Positions 23,334 to 31,113 of a stretch of 48,826 nt of DNA are shown here, piece by piece (the first letter of the stretch is position 1; the number at the start of each line of letters is the position of its first letter). Position numbers and translations under genes: made by a program. Origin of the DNA: a virus. The stretch spans positions 1-48,826 of IMG/VR virus record IMGVR_UViG_3300044638_001853; one strand, written 5' to 3'. Under the pieces are notes generated by a model. That model made no database searches and was not told the DNA's origin. It worked only from the letters and a program-made list of their open reading frames with translations.

Positions 23334-23533
23334 ACGGTAAAGGCGACTCCCCACGGAACTGCTTTAGCGAAGACTTCCGCTCCAACTATGACCGCATCTT
23401 CCGCAAAGCCAGAAAAGCCCTTCAACGGCGGTCAGTGGACGGCAGCCAGAAAACAGTCGTTCATCATGTCGGCTCTTCGCCGCGCCCAATGGCCGCAGAA
23501 GTACGCCTCGATCAGCAGCGCATACGTGCGTGA
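23330..23533 (+). CDS. Hypothetical small basic protein overlapping the HNH gene
   Basis: This 67-residue open frame starts MNGKGDSPRNCFSEDFRSNY. That N-terminus resembles small phage proteins beginning with MNGKGD-PR. Its last two-thirds overlap the HNH nuclease gene in another frame (from 23388), so only the first 20 to 30 residues may be conserved. It overlaps the upstream stop by four bases, which supports translation. Confidence 0.5.
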   Translation: MNGKGDSPRNCFSEDFRSNYDRIFRKARKALQRRSVDGSQKTVVHHVGSSPRPMAAEVRLDQQRIRA

Positions 23534-23786
23534 CGGGATTAACCCAGCCACCGGCAAACCCTGCAAGCTCCACCGCTGCCCGCTCTGCAAGAAGCTCCAC
23601 CCCAAGGGCATGATGCAAGCCGACCACACAATCCCAGTCATACCCCTGTCAGGCTTCGACTCTTGGGATGGTGTAATCTCTCGGCTCTACTGCGAAAAGG
23701 ATGGCTTCCAACCCATCTGTAAGCCCTGCCACAAGGGCAAGACTCTCCTAGAAAACCAACAACGCAAAGCACTCAAGAAGCCATGA
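23388..23786 (+). CDS. HNH endonuclease
   Basis: This 132-residue protein has a zinc-finger HNH core: HRCPLCKKLHPKGMMQADHT with the first Cys pair and the Asp-His, then LYCEKDGFQPICKPCHKGKT with the second Cys pair and final His. The N-terminal half (GGQWTAARKQSFIMSALRRA) is typical of a stand-alone phage HNH family found near replication genes. It is possibly involved in packaging or genome processing, or a free-standing mobile nuclease. The catalytic residues appear complete. Confidence 0.85.
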   Translation: MTASSAKPEKPFNGGQWTAARKQSFIMSALRRAQWPQKYASISSAYVRDGINPATGKPCKLHRCPLCKKLHPKGMMQADHTIPVIPLSGFDSWDGVISRLYCEKDGFQPICKPCHKGKTLLENQQRKALKKP

Positions 23787-24526
23787 AAAACGCCAAGAGG
23801 TTTGTCATATGTTCCGACATCCACGGGGACGAACAAGACGAGAAAGCAACCGCCAGCTTGCTGGACTTCTGCAAGGACTTTAAGCCCCATATCCGCGTCC
23901 TGAACGGTGATCTTTGGGACTTCCGCAACCTCCGCAAAGGCGCATCTGACGACGAGAAGGCGCATAGCCTAGAGGACGACTGGCAGGCCGGGATGGAGTT
24001 TGCCAGCGCCTATTTCAAGGCTTCGCCCTCGGCCAATTTCTTCCTGCGCGGGAACCATGACGAACGGCTATGGGAGTTTGCTAACTCCGCATCCGGGCTC
24101 CTTCGGGACTACGCCACCGACGGGATTAAGCGCGTAGAACAGGCTGCGCGGGTATGGAAGGCAACGATGCTGCCGTATGACAGTCGCAAGGGCGTTTTGC
24201 AGCTTGGGAAGCTCAGGGTTATTCACGGATACCATGCAGGAGCCGGGGCAGCGCAAGCGCACGCCCGCGTCTATGGCAACTGTGTCTTTGGGCATACGCA
24301 TAGCGTAGAAGTAAACGCCATCGCCAGCCTGGAGCCCGAGGAAGCGCGGGGAATTGGGTGCCTGTGCAAGCAAGACATGGGTTACGTCAACTTTAAGACA
24401 GGGAAGCTCAGGTGGGCGCAGGGTTGGGGATACGGACTGCTCCATGAAGATGGCACTTATCACCTTAACCAAGCCAGAAAGATTAACGGAAAGTTCGTTT
24501 GCTCATCACGTTTTACAGATTACTGA
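23783..24526 (+). CDS. Calcineurin-like metallophosphoesterase
   Basis: This 247-residue protein carries all metal-binding motifs of the family in order: SDIHGD (11-16), NGDLWD (41-46), GNHDE (90-94), HGYH (148-151) and GHTH (170-173). It would hydrolyse phosphomonoesters or phosphodiesters using two metal ions. The substrate is unknown; nucleic acid or cyclic nucleotides are options for phage members. The last 21 residues (HLNQARKINGKFVCSSRFTD plus Tyr) reappear in recoded form at the end of the next gene, an HNH nuclease. Confidence 0.88.
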   Translation: MKNAKRFVICSDIHGDEQDEKATASLLDFCKDFKPHIRVLNGDLWDFRNLRKGASDDEKAHSLEDDWQAGMEFASAYFKASPSANFFLRGNHDERLWEFANSASGLLRDYATDGIKRVEQAARVWKATMLPYDSRKGVLQLGKLRVIHGYHAGAGAAQAHARVYGNCVFGHTHSVEVNAIASLEPEEARGIGCLCKQDMGYVNFKTGKLRWAQGWGYGLLHEDGTYHLNQARKINGKFVCSSRFTDY

Positions 24527-24528
24527 AA

Positions 24529-25074
24529 ATGCTTACAAAGGAATATCTTAACGAGGTTTTGGACTACTGCCCAACAAGCGGTGTTTTTACGTGGAAAAAG
24601 CGAATCAGTCGCAGGGGCGTTGTCGGTAGCGTGGCGGGAGCGCCGGACCCAGTGAAACCGTACTGGCGCATAAAGATTGCCGGAAAGCAGTACATGGCAC
24701 ACCGGCTGGCGTGGCTGTCTGTTTATGGGTCATGGCCGAAAGACCAAATAGACCACATCAACGGGATGAAAGGGGACAATCGAATTTCCAACCTCCGTCA
24801 ATGCACGCCGCTTCAAAATGCAATCAACCGGGCGGGATTGAGCGCCCTTGGTCACAAGGGAGTTTCTCCATCAGGAAGCGGGTTCCGGGCAAGAATCACA
24901 GTTGGAAAGCAAAGGCTTAACTTGGGTTGGTTTGCCACCGCCAAGGATGCGGGCGCTGCGTATCAGGCCAAGAGCCGCCAACTACACGGAGAGTTTGCCA
25001 CAGACAGGCACTTGCAGCAGGCGCGCAAGATTGGGGACACCTTCATCTGCGCCGACAACTTCAAAGCCTACTGA
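24529..25074 (+). CDS. HNH homing endonuclease with AP2 domain and captured tail
   Basis: This 181-residue protein starts at MLTKEYLNEVLDYCPTSGVF, two bases after the phosphoesterase stop. The HNH core is YMAHRLAWLSVYG, DQIDHINGMKGDNRISNLRQ and CTPLQNAINR. The AP2-type DNA-binding domain covers GVSPSGSGFRARITVGKQRL to AAYQAKSRQLHGEFA. The last 21 residues (HLQQARKIGDTFICADNFKA plus Tyr) are not part of such nucleases; they match the tail of the upstream phosphoesterase at about 12 of 21 positions while the codons differ widely. This looks like a mobile endonuclease inserted into the 3' end of that gene. Confidence 0.85.
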   Translation: MLTKEYLNEVLDYCPTSGVFTWKKRISRRGVVGSVAGAPDPVKPYWRIKIAGKQYMAHRLAWLSVYGSWPKDQIDHINGMKGDNRISNLRQCTPLQNAINRAGLSALGHKGVSPSGSGFRARITVGKQRLNLGWFATAKDAGAAYQAKSRQLHGEFATDRHLQQARKIGDTFICADNFKAY

Positions 25075-25076
25075 CC

Positions 25077-25310
25077 ATGAAAAGCTGGGCAACACTACTA
25101 CAGCAGGAGACCCAGAAGCAGGTGCGGGAGCCAGAGGGCAAGGGGTGGCAGACCTTCAATGAAATCCACAAATCCCTTGGGCAAGGCGAAGGCAGGACTC
25201 GCCGCGTGATAAAAGAATCAGCACACTCCGGTAAGTGTGAGGTCTTTAGGGGAACGCAAAAGACTGCGGACGGTCGCTTCAGCATGCAGGTCTGGTATCG
25301 TCTGAAGTGA
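25077..25310 (+). CDS. Hypothetical small protein, winged-helix-like
   Basis: This 77-residue protein (MKSWATLLQQETQKQVREPE, then GWQTFNEIHKSLGQGEGRTR and GRFSMQVWYRLK) has the helix-helix-strand order of a small winged helix. It is the last gene of the early operon. No function is recognised. It is followed by 60 non-coding bases with the inverted repeat GGTTGT/ACAACC before the tRNA. Confidence 0.65.
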   Translation: MKSWATLLQQETQKQVREPEGKGWQTFNEIHKSLGQGEGRTRRVIKESAHSGKCEVFRGTQKTADGRFSMQVWYRLK

Positions 25311-25370
25311 CGAGACAGACAGCATTTGGCTGGTTGTTCGTCAAAGCTGGCGACTAGCCACAACCTTTAC

Positions 25371-25445
25371 GCCCCCATAGTTTAATGGTTAAAACGGAAG
25401 TTTTGTAAACTTCAAATCACGGTTCGATTCCGTGTGGGGGCTCCA
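25371..25445 (+). tRNA. tRNA-Thr (anticodon TGT), CCA encoded
   Basis: The acceptor stem GCCCCCA (25371-25377) pairs with TGGGGGC (25435-25441), followed by discriminator T and encoded CCA. The anticodon arm is GAAGT-TTTGTAA-ACTTC, giving anticodon TGT, which reads ACA (Thr). The T arm is CACGG-TTCGATT-CCGTG. G1-C72 and C2-G71 are the usual Thr identity pairs. It sits between the converging early and late arms, two bases from the stop of the last late gene. Confidence 0.93.
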
Positions 25446-25446
25446 G

Positions 25447-27108
25447 TTACTGTCGCTGATCGCTAGGAGGCGCATTGCGTCCCGCCGTAGATGCAGAAAG
25501 ACGCATAAGCTCGTCCGCAAACGTCGGGACTACCTGTGTCCTAAATGGTTTGTATGGTGAAGGCAGCGCGTTCTCCAACTGATACTCGGGACTAAGAATC
25601 ATATTCCTGAGAGATCCAGTCATGGGTGAGGCGGCAACAGAAACTGCACCGCTGCGAACTCCCGCGCCTTGTAATCCCATTGGACGCGCCTTGCTTGCGC
25701 CCTTGGCATAGTTGTCTGCTGTATTGGCAAACTTCGCAATCTTGGCCGCATTGCCATCAAGAGGCACTCCATTATCCATTTGCGAGGCAAGATTCCTCAT
25801 GTCAATTTCACCGCGTTGAGCATTGAGGGCGGAGTCATACGCGTACATTTTGGCCAAATACTTACGCGCCGCTTTGAGTCGTGTTACCAAATCCTTCTGA
25901 CCAGACTTTTCCGCAAGACTCTCAAGAGTATTTTCAAGAGAATCGACTTCATCCTTAACAGCTCTAGCCCGTTCAAGGTACTCGGTTCTTTTGCCAGAAT
26001 CGCCATTTGCTAATCCGTAAAGATTCTTAATGCTCTCGCGTTTTTTCTTGATTTCAGAAACAAGCTCTTCCCCGCCCATGAGCTGGCTTTCGGGAATTAA
26101 AGCTCTTATTTCAGGTTCAAGAAGCGATGCGGGACCCCTTTTGCTCGGAAGAAATTTTGTCGCATCCTCGTATGGGGCATATGCCAATTCGATCTGGGAC
26201 GATAGAAAATTGCTATTTAGCTCAGGACTTGGACGGGGCATCCCGTCTTTAACTAGATCGCTATCATATTTGGGATTGATCCCCTTTGGAATAACAATTT
26301 CCTCACCCACCAGCCTGTTGGCATTAACCTGATTGTTTATAATCTGCATGTTTGCCAACTCATCCCGACCAGCCAACATCTCAAGCGCAGAATTCTTAAA
26401 TTTGCGCTGCTCAACAGATGGAATAAAAACAAATCCATCATTGATGGAGTTGGTCATGCTATCAACGAGCTGCTTTCTGTTGGTTATATTGATTCCAGCC
26501 TGAGCCGCCGCAAGCTCTGCACTGGTGCGGTTCATGGACCTAATCGCCATAGGAAGCTCTCCTGCAGAACCGCCCGCAGCGGCAATTGTAAGACCTTCCA
26601 CTGTGATGTCTCGACCAGCAATCAACGCTTGGGCCGCATCGGCGGCAGTGTTCATCCCAGCCCCGGCAATCAATCGCTTTAAACCAGCCTGAATGAAGCC
26701 GGGGAGGGAAACGGCACCGCCGGGAAAGGCACCAAGGGCTTCACGAACATTGAAGGACTCCTGTTGTCCTTGAGACATGCGCCGAAGCTGTGCTGCGCTC
26801 TGGCCAGCCATCGCCCCAACTCCACCACCAATAAACGCTCCGGGCGGTCCCGCAAGAGATCCGACAAGTTTCCCGACGCCTGCGCCGCCAGCCTCAAGGC
26901 CAACATCGGCAGCAAACTGACCAACCTCACGAATGCTCGGAGACTGAACATTGGACAGGTTTGGCATGAAGCCAGACGCCGCCATTGGTGCCTGACCACG
27001 GGGTGCAGCGGCCTGTGGGATTGGCTCAGGCTGTGGTGCGCCCGCTTTACGCTTTCTCAGCTCAAGCTCAAGTTCAAGGCGGCGGCGTCTTTCTTCGTTG
27101 GTAGCCAT
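25447..27108 (-). CDS. Putative internal virion / DNA-ejection protein C
   Basis: This 553-residue protein starts in a charged coil (ERRRRLELELELRKRKAGAP) and has a Gly/Ala-rich, glycine-zipper-like segment (about residues 75-110: GGAGVGKLVGSLAGPPGAFI and GGGVGAMAG), followed by a long, mostly helical region with coiled coil (EYLERARAVKDEVDSLENTL). A membrane-active hydrophobic segment in a large helical late protein next to two similar genes fits the ejection proteins of podoviruses. No lytic motif is visible. It overlaps the upstream gene by one base. It is the last gene of the late operon. Confidence 0.5.
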   Translation of the reverse strand: MATNEERRRRLELELELRKRKAGAPQPEPIPQAAAPRGQAPMAASGFMPNLSNVQSPSIREVGQFAADVGLEAGGAGVGKLVGSLAGPPGAFIGGGVGAMAGQSAAQLRRMSQGQQESFNVREALGAFPGGAVSLPGFIQAGLKRLIAGAGMNTAADAAQALIAGRDITVEGLTIAAAGGSAGELPMAIRSMNRTSAELAAAQAGINITNRKQLVDSMTNSINDGFVFIPSVEQRKFKNSALEMLAGRDELANMQIINNQVNANRLVGEEIVIPKGINPKYDSDLVKDGMPRPSPELNSNFLSSQIELAYAPYEDATKFLPSKRGPASLLEPEIRALIPESQLMGGEELVSEIKKKRESIKNLYGLANGDSGKRTEYLERARAVKDEVDSLENTLESLAEKSGQKDLVTRLKAARKYLAKMYAYDSALNAQRGEIDMRNLASQMDNGVPLDGNAAKIAKFANTADNYAKGASKARPMGLQGAGVRSGAVSVAASPMTGSLRNMILSPEYQLENALPSPYKPFRTQVVPTFADELMRLSASTAGRNAPPSDQRQ

Positions 27109-28535
27109 TATCGAAGCCTTTCAAGTTCTGCTCTTATTTCCGCATCTGTCATTTCGCCTATGGGTTTAACATTTGGGGCACCGCTTTTATCAGCGCGAGA
27201 AATCTGTTTTCTTTGGCCATATCCCGTTGCACTATATCTACCAACAACGTGTTGATTGTATATGTTTAACTTCTGATTATAGGAGTCTTCCTTTTCGTCA
27301 AGAAGATCGGAAACAACTTGCGACACAATCTCTGGGTTGGTGAAAATTGATTGAATGTCTCCGCCAATTGCATCAAGAATGCGTTGAGCATCAATTTCTG
27401 TAAGAACCCCAGGCCCAAGAATTGTCGTTCTAAGGGCACCAAGAAGTCTTTGCTGCCTAGCCGCCTCAACACCAAGGGTTTTTTCAGAATCAGAAAGTGG
27501 TTTGTCAAGAATCGTCTTGATTGACTTGCTTAACCTATCAATTCCCCTTTTGATTCCTGTATCTAACCCTTGGGTGCCTTGTAGGTATTTATTTAAAGTT
27601 TGGATTGATTTCCCCTCCAGCACTACCTCGTCAGATAGTTTAGCCATAGCTGCTGGATCAAGAAATGCGTTTGCGTCACTAAGGGTGCTGGGCTTGAATC
27701 TTGCGGGAAGGGGTGTGAATTTACCTTTGTCGTCAAAGGTTCCAATCATTCCATTATTAAAAACTGCAGTAACAATTTTACTTGGATTGTCTACATCAAC
27801 ATATGTTCCAGCCCTCTCAACACGAGGATTTGAACCACCCGCAGCCAATAAAGCAGCCTTTCTTGCGGGTACGTCTTTTGCAGTTAATGTTCCGGCTTCA
27901 AGTTCCAATCCAATAATGGCGTTGGTATTTTGCTGTGCCGCTGTTAGGTCTTGAGGGCTAGGTGTTGCAAGTTTTTCAACCTGCGCTTTATTTTCTGCAA
28001 TTTGAGACTCAGTTAAGGCATCTCGCAAATAGGCACCACGTCCCTGCTCAAGCGCGATAGGATCAAAAGATCCCGGATTGACCATAGAAGGAAGCGTGCC
28101 GCGTCCTTGTGTATAAAGTCCAGAAATGCGAGCAGCCTGTTCAGCGCGAGTTCGTTCCTGTTCACCCTGTTGCATCTGGACAAGCGAATTGGATATGGCG
28201 ATTGCGGCAGCGGGACCGCCAACACCAGTAACAAAGGCTTTTGCCGCACCTCTATCCTTTGGATCAAAACCTAGGCTTTGGGCAATAATGGGATTTGTGC
28301 TGGCAACATTCTGGAAGCTAGTGATAGCCGCATCTTCTTGAGCTTTCTTTTCTTTCTTCTCTTGGTACTTCTGGATACCCTGAACACCGCTGGCAATCCC
28401 TTGAGCAAGACCCTGGGCAATGGCAGCACCGCCCTGCGCCTGCATCTGGGCACCAGAGAGCGCACCTTGCAAGTAGCCGGAGTAATTGGTTGCCCCTAGC
28501 TGGGGGTTAACTGTGTTGCCAAATCCGTATGCCAT
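27108..28535 (-). CDS. Putative internal virion / DNA-ejection protein B
   Basis: This 475-residue protein starts MAYGFGNTVNPQLGATNYSG and is Gly/Ala/Gln-rich up to residue 60 (GAAIAQGLAQGIASGVQGIQ), followed by coiled coil (KYQEKKEKKAQEDA) and mostly helical sequence. The arrangement of three adjacent large Ala/Gly-rich genes downstream of the tail nozzle corresponds to the internal core or ejection proteins in T7- and P22-like viruses. The specific role is inferred from order and composition. Confidence 0.5.
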   Translation of the reverse strand: MAYGFGNTVNPQLGATNYSGYLQGALSGAQMQAQGGAAIAQGLAQGIASGVQGIQKYQEKKEKKAQEDAAITSFQNVASTNPIIAQSLGFDPKDRGAAKAFVTGVGGPAAAIAISNSLVQMQQGEQERTRAEQAARISGLYTQGRGTLPSMVNPGSFDPIALEQGRGAYLRDALTESQIAENKAQVEKLATPSPQDLTAAQQNTNAIIGLELEAGTLTAKDVPARKAALLAAGGSNPRVERAGTYVDVDNPSKIVTAVFNNGMIGTFDDKGKFTPLPARFKPSTLSDANAFLDPAAMAKLSDEVVLEGKSIQTLNKYLQGTQGLDTGIKRGIDRLSKSIKTILDKPLSDSEKTLGVEAARQQRLLGALRTTILGPGVLTEIDAQRILDAIGGDIQSIFTNPEIVSQVVSDLLDEKEDSYNQKLNIYNQHVVGRYSATGYGQRKQISRADKSGAPNVKPIGEMTDAEIRAELERLR

Positions 28536-28546
28536 GAGATTATTTA

Positions 28547-30157
28547 TTATCTGCCAGCCAAATATCCGCCGGTTAAAGAACCAAGACCACCGAGAAGTCC
28601 ACCAACCAAAGCACTTCGGGACTGAGCCCTAGCTCCTTCAAGGGCAGCTTGCGATCCGTAAATGCTGCTGTCGTAGTTGCTCTTGTTGGCCTGATTCTGG
28701 AGGGCAAGGTTAATGCCAGCGTTTGGATCAAAGAGGTTAGGCCCAGACGGCTGGCCAGCCGTGTTAGCCGTAAACCTTGTAGCAGCCGCACCCCTATCGC
28801 CTGCGCCTGACTCACGCCCCAGGATGGCGGCAAACGGGTCAGAAGACGTGCGCTGGCGTGCATTAACTAGGTCCAGAGAAAAAGCACGATCACCTTGCGT
28901 CCGAGACTGCCCAAGCTGTCCAAGACCAAGCAATGCCTGCAAATCCAAACCACGGCCAGTCGTTGATGCTTGTAGGTTCGCAAGATTAGACTGCTGACGC
29001 ATTTCAGCATTAGACTGATCCCTTCTCAAATCCCTGTCATAAATCGAGCCAGCCGTGCTAACGCGCTGTTGGCCCATGTCAAACTCTCGACCAAGAAGTT
29101 GTGCGCCCGTCCCGAGACGTTGCTGCCCCATCGCAAACCTCTGAGTAAGAAGATCGGCTATTGTTCCGGTGCGCTTCTGGCCCATATCGAACTCTTGACC
29201 AAGAAACCGAGCCCCTGTGTTCATGCGCTGCTGTCCAATATCGAACCCTTGACCAAGAAGCTGGGAACCCAAGCCAACATTCTGACGCTCAAGGTTCATT
29301 TCCTCGGCAAAACGTGCCGCCATCTCGCTTGCAAGCCCACTCTGGTCGCCCACACGCCCCCGCGCTTGAGACCCCGCACGCGACTGCTGAAGAACATTCC
29401 GAAGCTGGGTTGGGCTTAGGTTACCACCACGGGAAAGAAAATCAAGGCCAGACTGAGTAATCTGCTGCTCGCCTGGGGCGGCCTGTCGGAACTGATTCAT
29501 CCCAGCCCGACCAAGCTGCATTTCACCGGCAGTCCGCTGAAGTTGGCCCGTAATGGTTTGGGCAAGTAACGCTTCTTCGTCACTGCTTCTGAACTGATCC
29601 ATGCCAGCCCGCATAAGCCTATCCTCTGCTGCGGTGCCTCTAAGCTGGTCCAAACCGGCTTGACTTAATTGACCCCCAAGCTGCGACTGTGCAATTTGTG
29701 CCGCCTGCGATTGTGGCACGCCCTGCGCCATGAGACGGCGAATGTCAGCATCCACCGACATGCCGCTTTCGCGAAGGCCCTCTGCCTGCGTTAAGGACCG
29801 AGCAAGTTCTGGGTTGGCATTAAGGAAAGCCTGAGAAGCCCGTGTCCCCAACTGCTCAACATCTCTAATGTCTGCCCTTCGCTGTAAACTATTTAAGTCT
29901 GCTTGGCTTTGCTGAAGCTTTCCAGCAGCATATTGCTCCTGCTCAAGCAACCCAATTTGACCGTCGCCACCACGAAGCAGCGTGTTAATGTCCGCAAGCT
30001 CAAGCTTGTTATACTCTGGACGGTACTGCCTCTCTGATGCAAGCAACTGGCTCTGTAGCTCAGGATTGGACATTGCATTAATAAAATCAAGCGCCGACCG
30101 TCCCGGATCAACTGGTTGCGGGGGAGGTGGTGGCGGGGGCGTTCTTTTAGAGCACAT
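28547..30157 (-). CDS. Putative internal virion / DNA-ejection protein A with 18-residue repeats
   Basis: This 536-residue protein begins with a Pro-rich end (MCSKRTPPPPPPPQPVDPGR). A Gln-rich helical region contains degenerate AG(L/M)(D/N)QFR units. Four tandem 18-residue repeats follow, of the type LGQEFDMGQKRTGTIADL (about residues 296-372). It ends in a glycine-zipper membrane segment (ALVGGLLGGLGSLTGGYLAG). A terminal glycine zipper and Gln-rich coil fit a protein ejected from the capsid into the cell envelope. Position next to two other such genes supports this. No enzyme domain is seen. Confidence 0.55.
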   Translation of the reverse strand: MCSKRTPPPPPPPQPVDPGRSALDFINAMSNPELQSQLLASERQYRPEYNKLELADINTLLRGGDGQIGLLEQEQYAAGKLQQSQADLNSLQRRADIRDVEQLGTRASQAFLNANPELARSLTQAEGLRESGMSVDADIRRLMAQGVPQSQAAQIAQSQLGGQLSQAGLDQLRGTAAEDRLMRAGMDQFRSSDEEALLAQTITGQLQRTAGEMQLGRAGMNQFRQAAPGEQQITQSGLDFLSRGGNLSPTQLRNVLQQSRAGSQARGRVGDQSGLASEMAARFAEEMNLERQNVGLGSQLLGQGFDIGQQRMNTGARFLGQEFDMGQKRTGTIADLLTQRFAMGQQRLGTGAQLLGREFDMGQQRVSTAGSIYDRDLRRDQSNAEMRQQSNLANLQASTTGRGLDLQALLGLGQLGQSRTQGDRAFSLDLVNARQRTSSDPFAAILGRESGAGDRGAAATRFTANTAGQPSGPNLFDPNAGINLALQNQANKSNYDSSIYGSQAALEGARAQSRSALVGGLLGGLGSLTGGYLAGR

Positions 30158-30161
30158 TTCG

Positions 30162-30530
30162 TTAAAGAGTTATATTGTTGGTAAATACTTCTGTTTCCCA
30201 CACGGATTCATAACCCAGCCTTTTCATGTGCTGATTATAGGGGCTGTTTTTATTGCACAGGATAATGTAGCTATTTATGCCCTTTTCCTCCATAATGGAG
30301 TCATAAGTGTTCTTTAGTTGCATGGACTCCTTGGGGCCAATCTTTTTGGAATGATGCCACACCATTAAAACCGGCACAAGCGCAATGGAGGCGCAACCAA
30401 CAAGCTCGTCATTCTTTTCAATAACATGAGTTGGTAAAGAACATCCATCGTTATCTTCTCTAGCCAAAGCCAAAACATCCGACAACTCCTCTACGCTGCG
30501 TATGCGTCTAACTTTAGGAACAAAACTCAT
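30162..30530 (-). CDS. GNAT-like protein in the tail/core gene cluster
   Basis: This 122-residue protein starts at MSFVPKVRRIRSVEELSDVL. The upstream ATGs lie inside the previous gene in another frame and are disregarded. LVGCASIALVPVLMVWHHSK is the central strand pair, and NKNSPYNQHMKRLGYESVWE at the end is the GNAT signature in which an Asn precedes a short helix and a Gly-Tyr turn. T7-like phages carry a comparable small protein (gp13) before the core proteins. Whether it binds acetyl-CoA is unclear; the pyrophosphate loop is not obvious. Confidence 0.65.
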   Translation of the reverse strand: MSFVPKVRRIRSVEELSDVLALAREDNDGCSLPTHVIEKNDELVGCASIALVPVLMVWHHSKKIGPKESMQLKNTYDSIMEEKGINSYIILCNKNSPYNQHMKRLGYESVWETEVFTNNITL

Positions 30531-30531
30531 A

Positions 30532-31095
30532 TTACAAAGATGAGACGGCGTAAACGTCGCTGAGGCTTGTGCCGTAGGAATAGAGGACAAAAACCATCGC
30601 CTGACCGGCGGTGAGCGTTGCCGGGAAGGAGCCACCAGCGGTCTGCCAGGCGGGCCACGTCGTCGTGATGCTGCCACCCGTGTTGTTCTTAAGGGCAAAG
30701 ATGTTCACCGTGCCAGCAGCCTGACCAGCAACCGTAAAGGTAGAGTTACCGGCAAGCAGGATGCGGGCATTGCTTGCAACAGACAGGTTCAGCGCAATCG
30801 TACCAGAGGTCGTGTAGCCCGTTTCTGGCGTAAGGCGCAGCAGCGCAGCCGTAATAATGCTTGTGGCAAGTGCCGAGGTAGCGGTCAGGGAGCCCACCGT
30901 GTAAGACGCTGTGGAGTCAATCTTCTGCGGGGAAATGCCGCTATCCTTCACAATGATGGAACCGCTTGAGAGCTGGGTGGTAACGCCATCAACCGCACCA
31001 GATGCGAATGTCGCGCTGTTAACAGCGGCGTTAAGATTGGTCGATGTAACCTGATCGTTAGCGGCGTATGTGTTACCTGTTACAAGAATTGGCAT
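30532..31095 (-). CDS. Putative tail-associated beta-rich structural protein
   Basis: This 187-residue protein is rich in Thr, Ser and Ala and low in charge (MPILVTGNTYAANDQVTSTN; GNSTFTVAGQAAGTVNIFAL; FVLYSYGTSLSDVYAVSS). The N-terminal Y-AND-VTSTNLNA motif occurs at the start of several phage tail-fibre or tail-spike-associated proteins, and the second half looks like a beta-sandwich. It lies between the nozzle protein and the GNAT-like gene. A fibre or structural role is likely; the exact place in the virion is unknown. Confidence 0.6.
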   Translation of the reverse strand: MPILVTGNTYAANDQVTSTNLNAAVNSATFASGAVDGVTTQLSSGSIIVKDSGISPQKIDSTASYTVGSLTATSALATSIITAALLRLTPETGYTTSGTIALNLSVASNARILLAGNSTFTVAGQAAGTVNIFALKNNTGGSITTTWPAWQTAGGSFPATLTAGQAMVFVLYSYGTSLSDVYAVSSL

Positions 31096-31113
31096 TGTCG
31101 TATTTTACCACGT

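Noticed and set aside
25371-25445. tRNA as an attachment site of an integrated prophage
   Set aside because: No integrase, excisionase, repressor or second copy of the tRNA 3' end was found in the window.
30531-30698. N-terminal extension of the GNAT-like protein to 30698
   Set aside because: The extension lies inside the preceding gene in another frame and is Arg/Pro-rich; the ATG at 30530 sits one base after the upstream stop.
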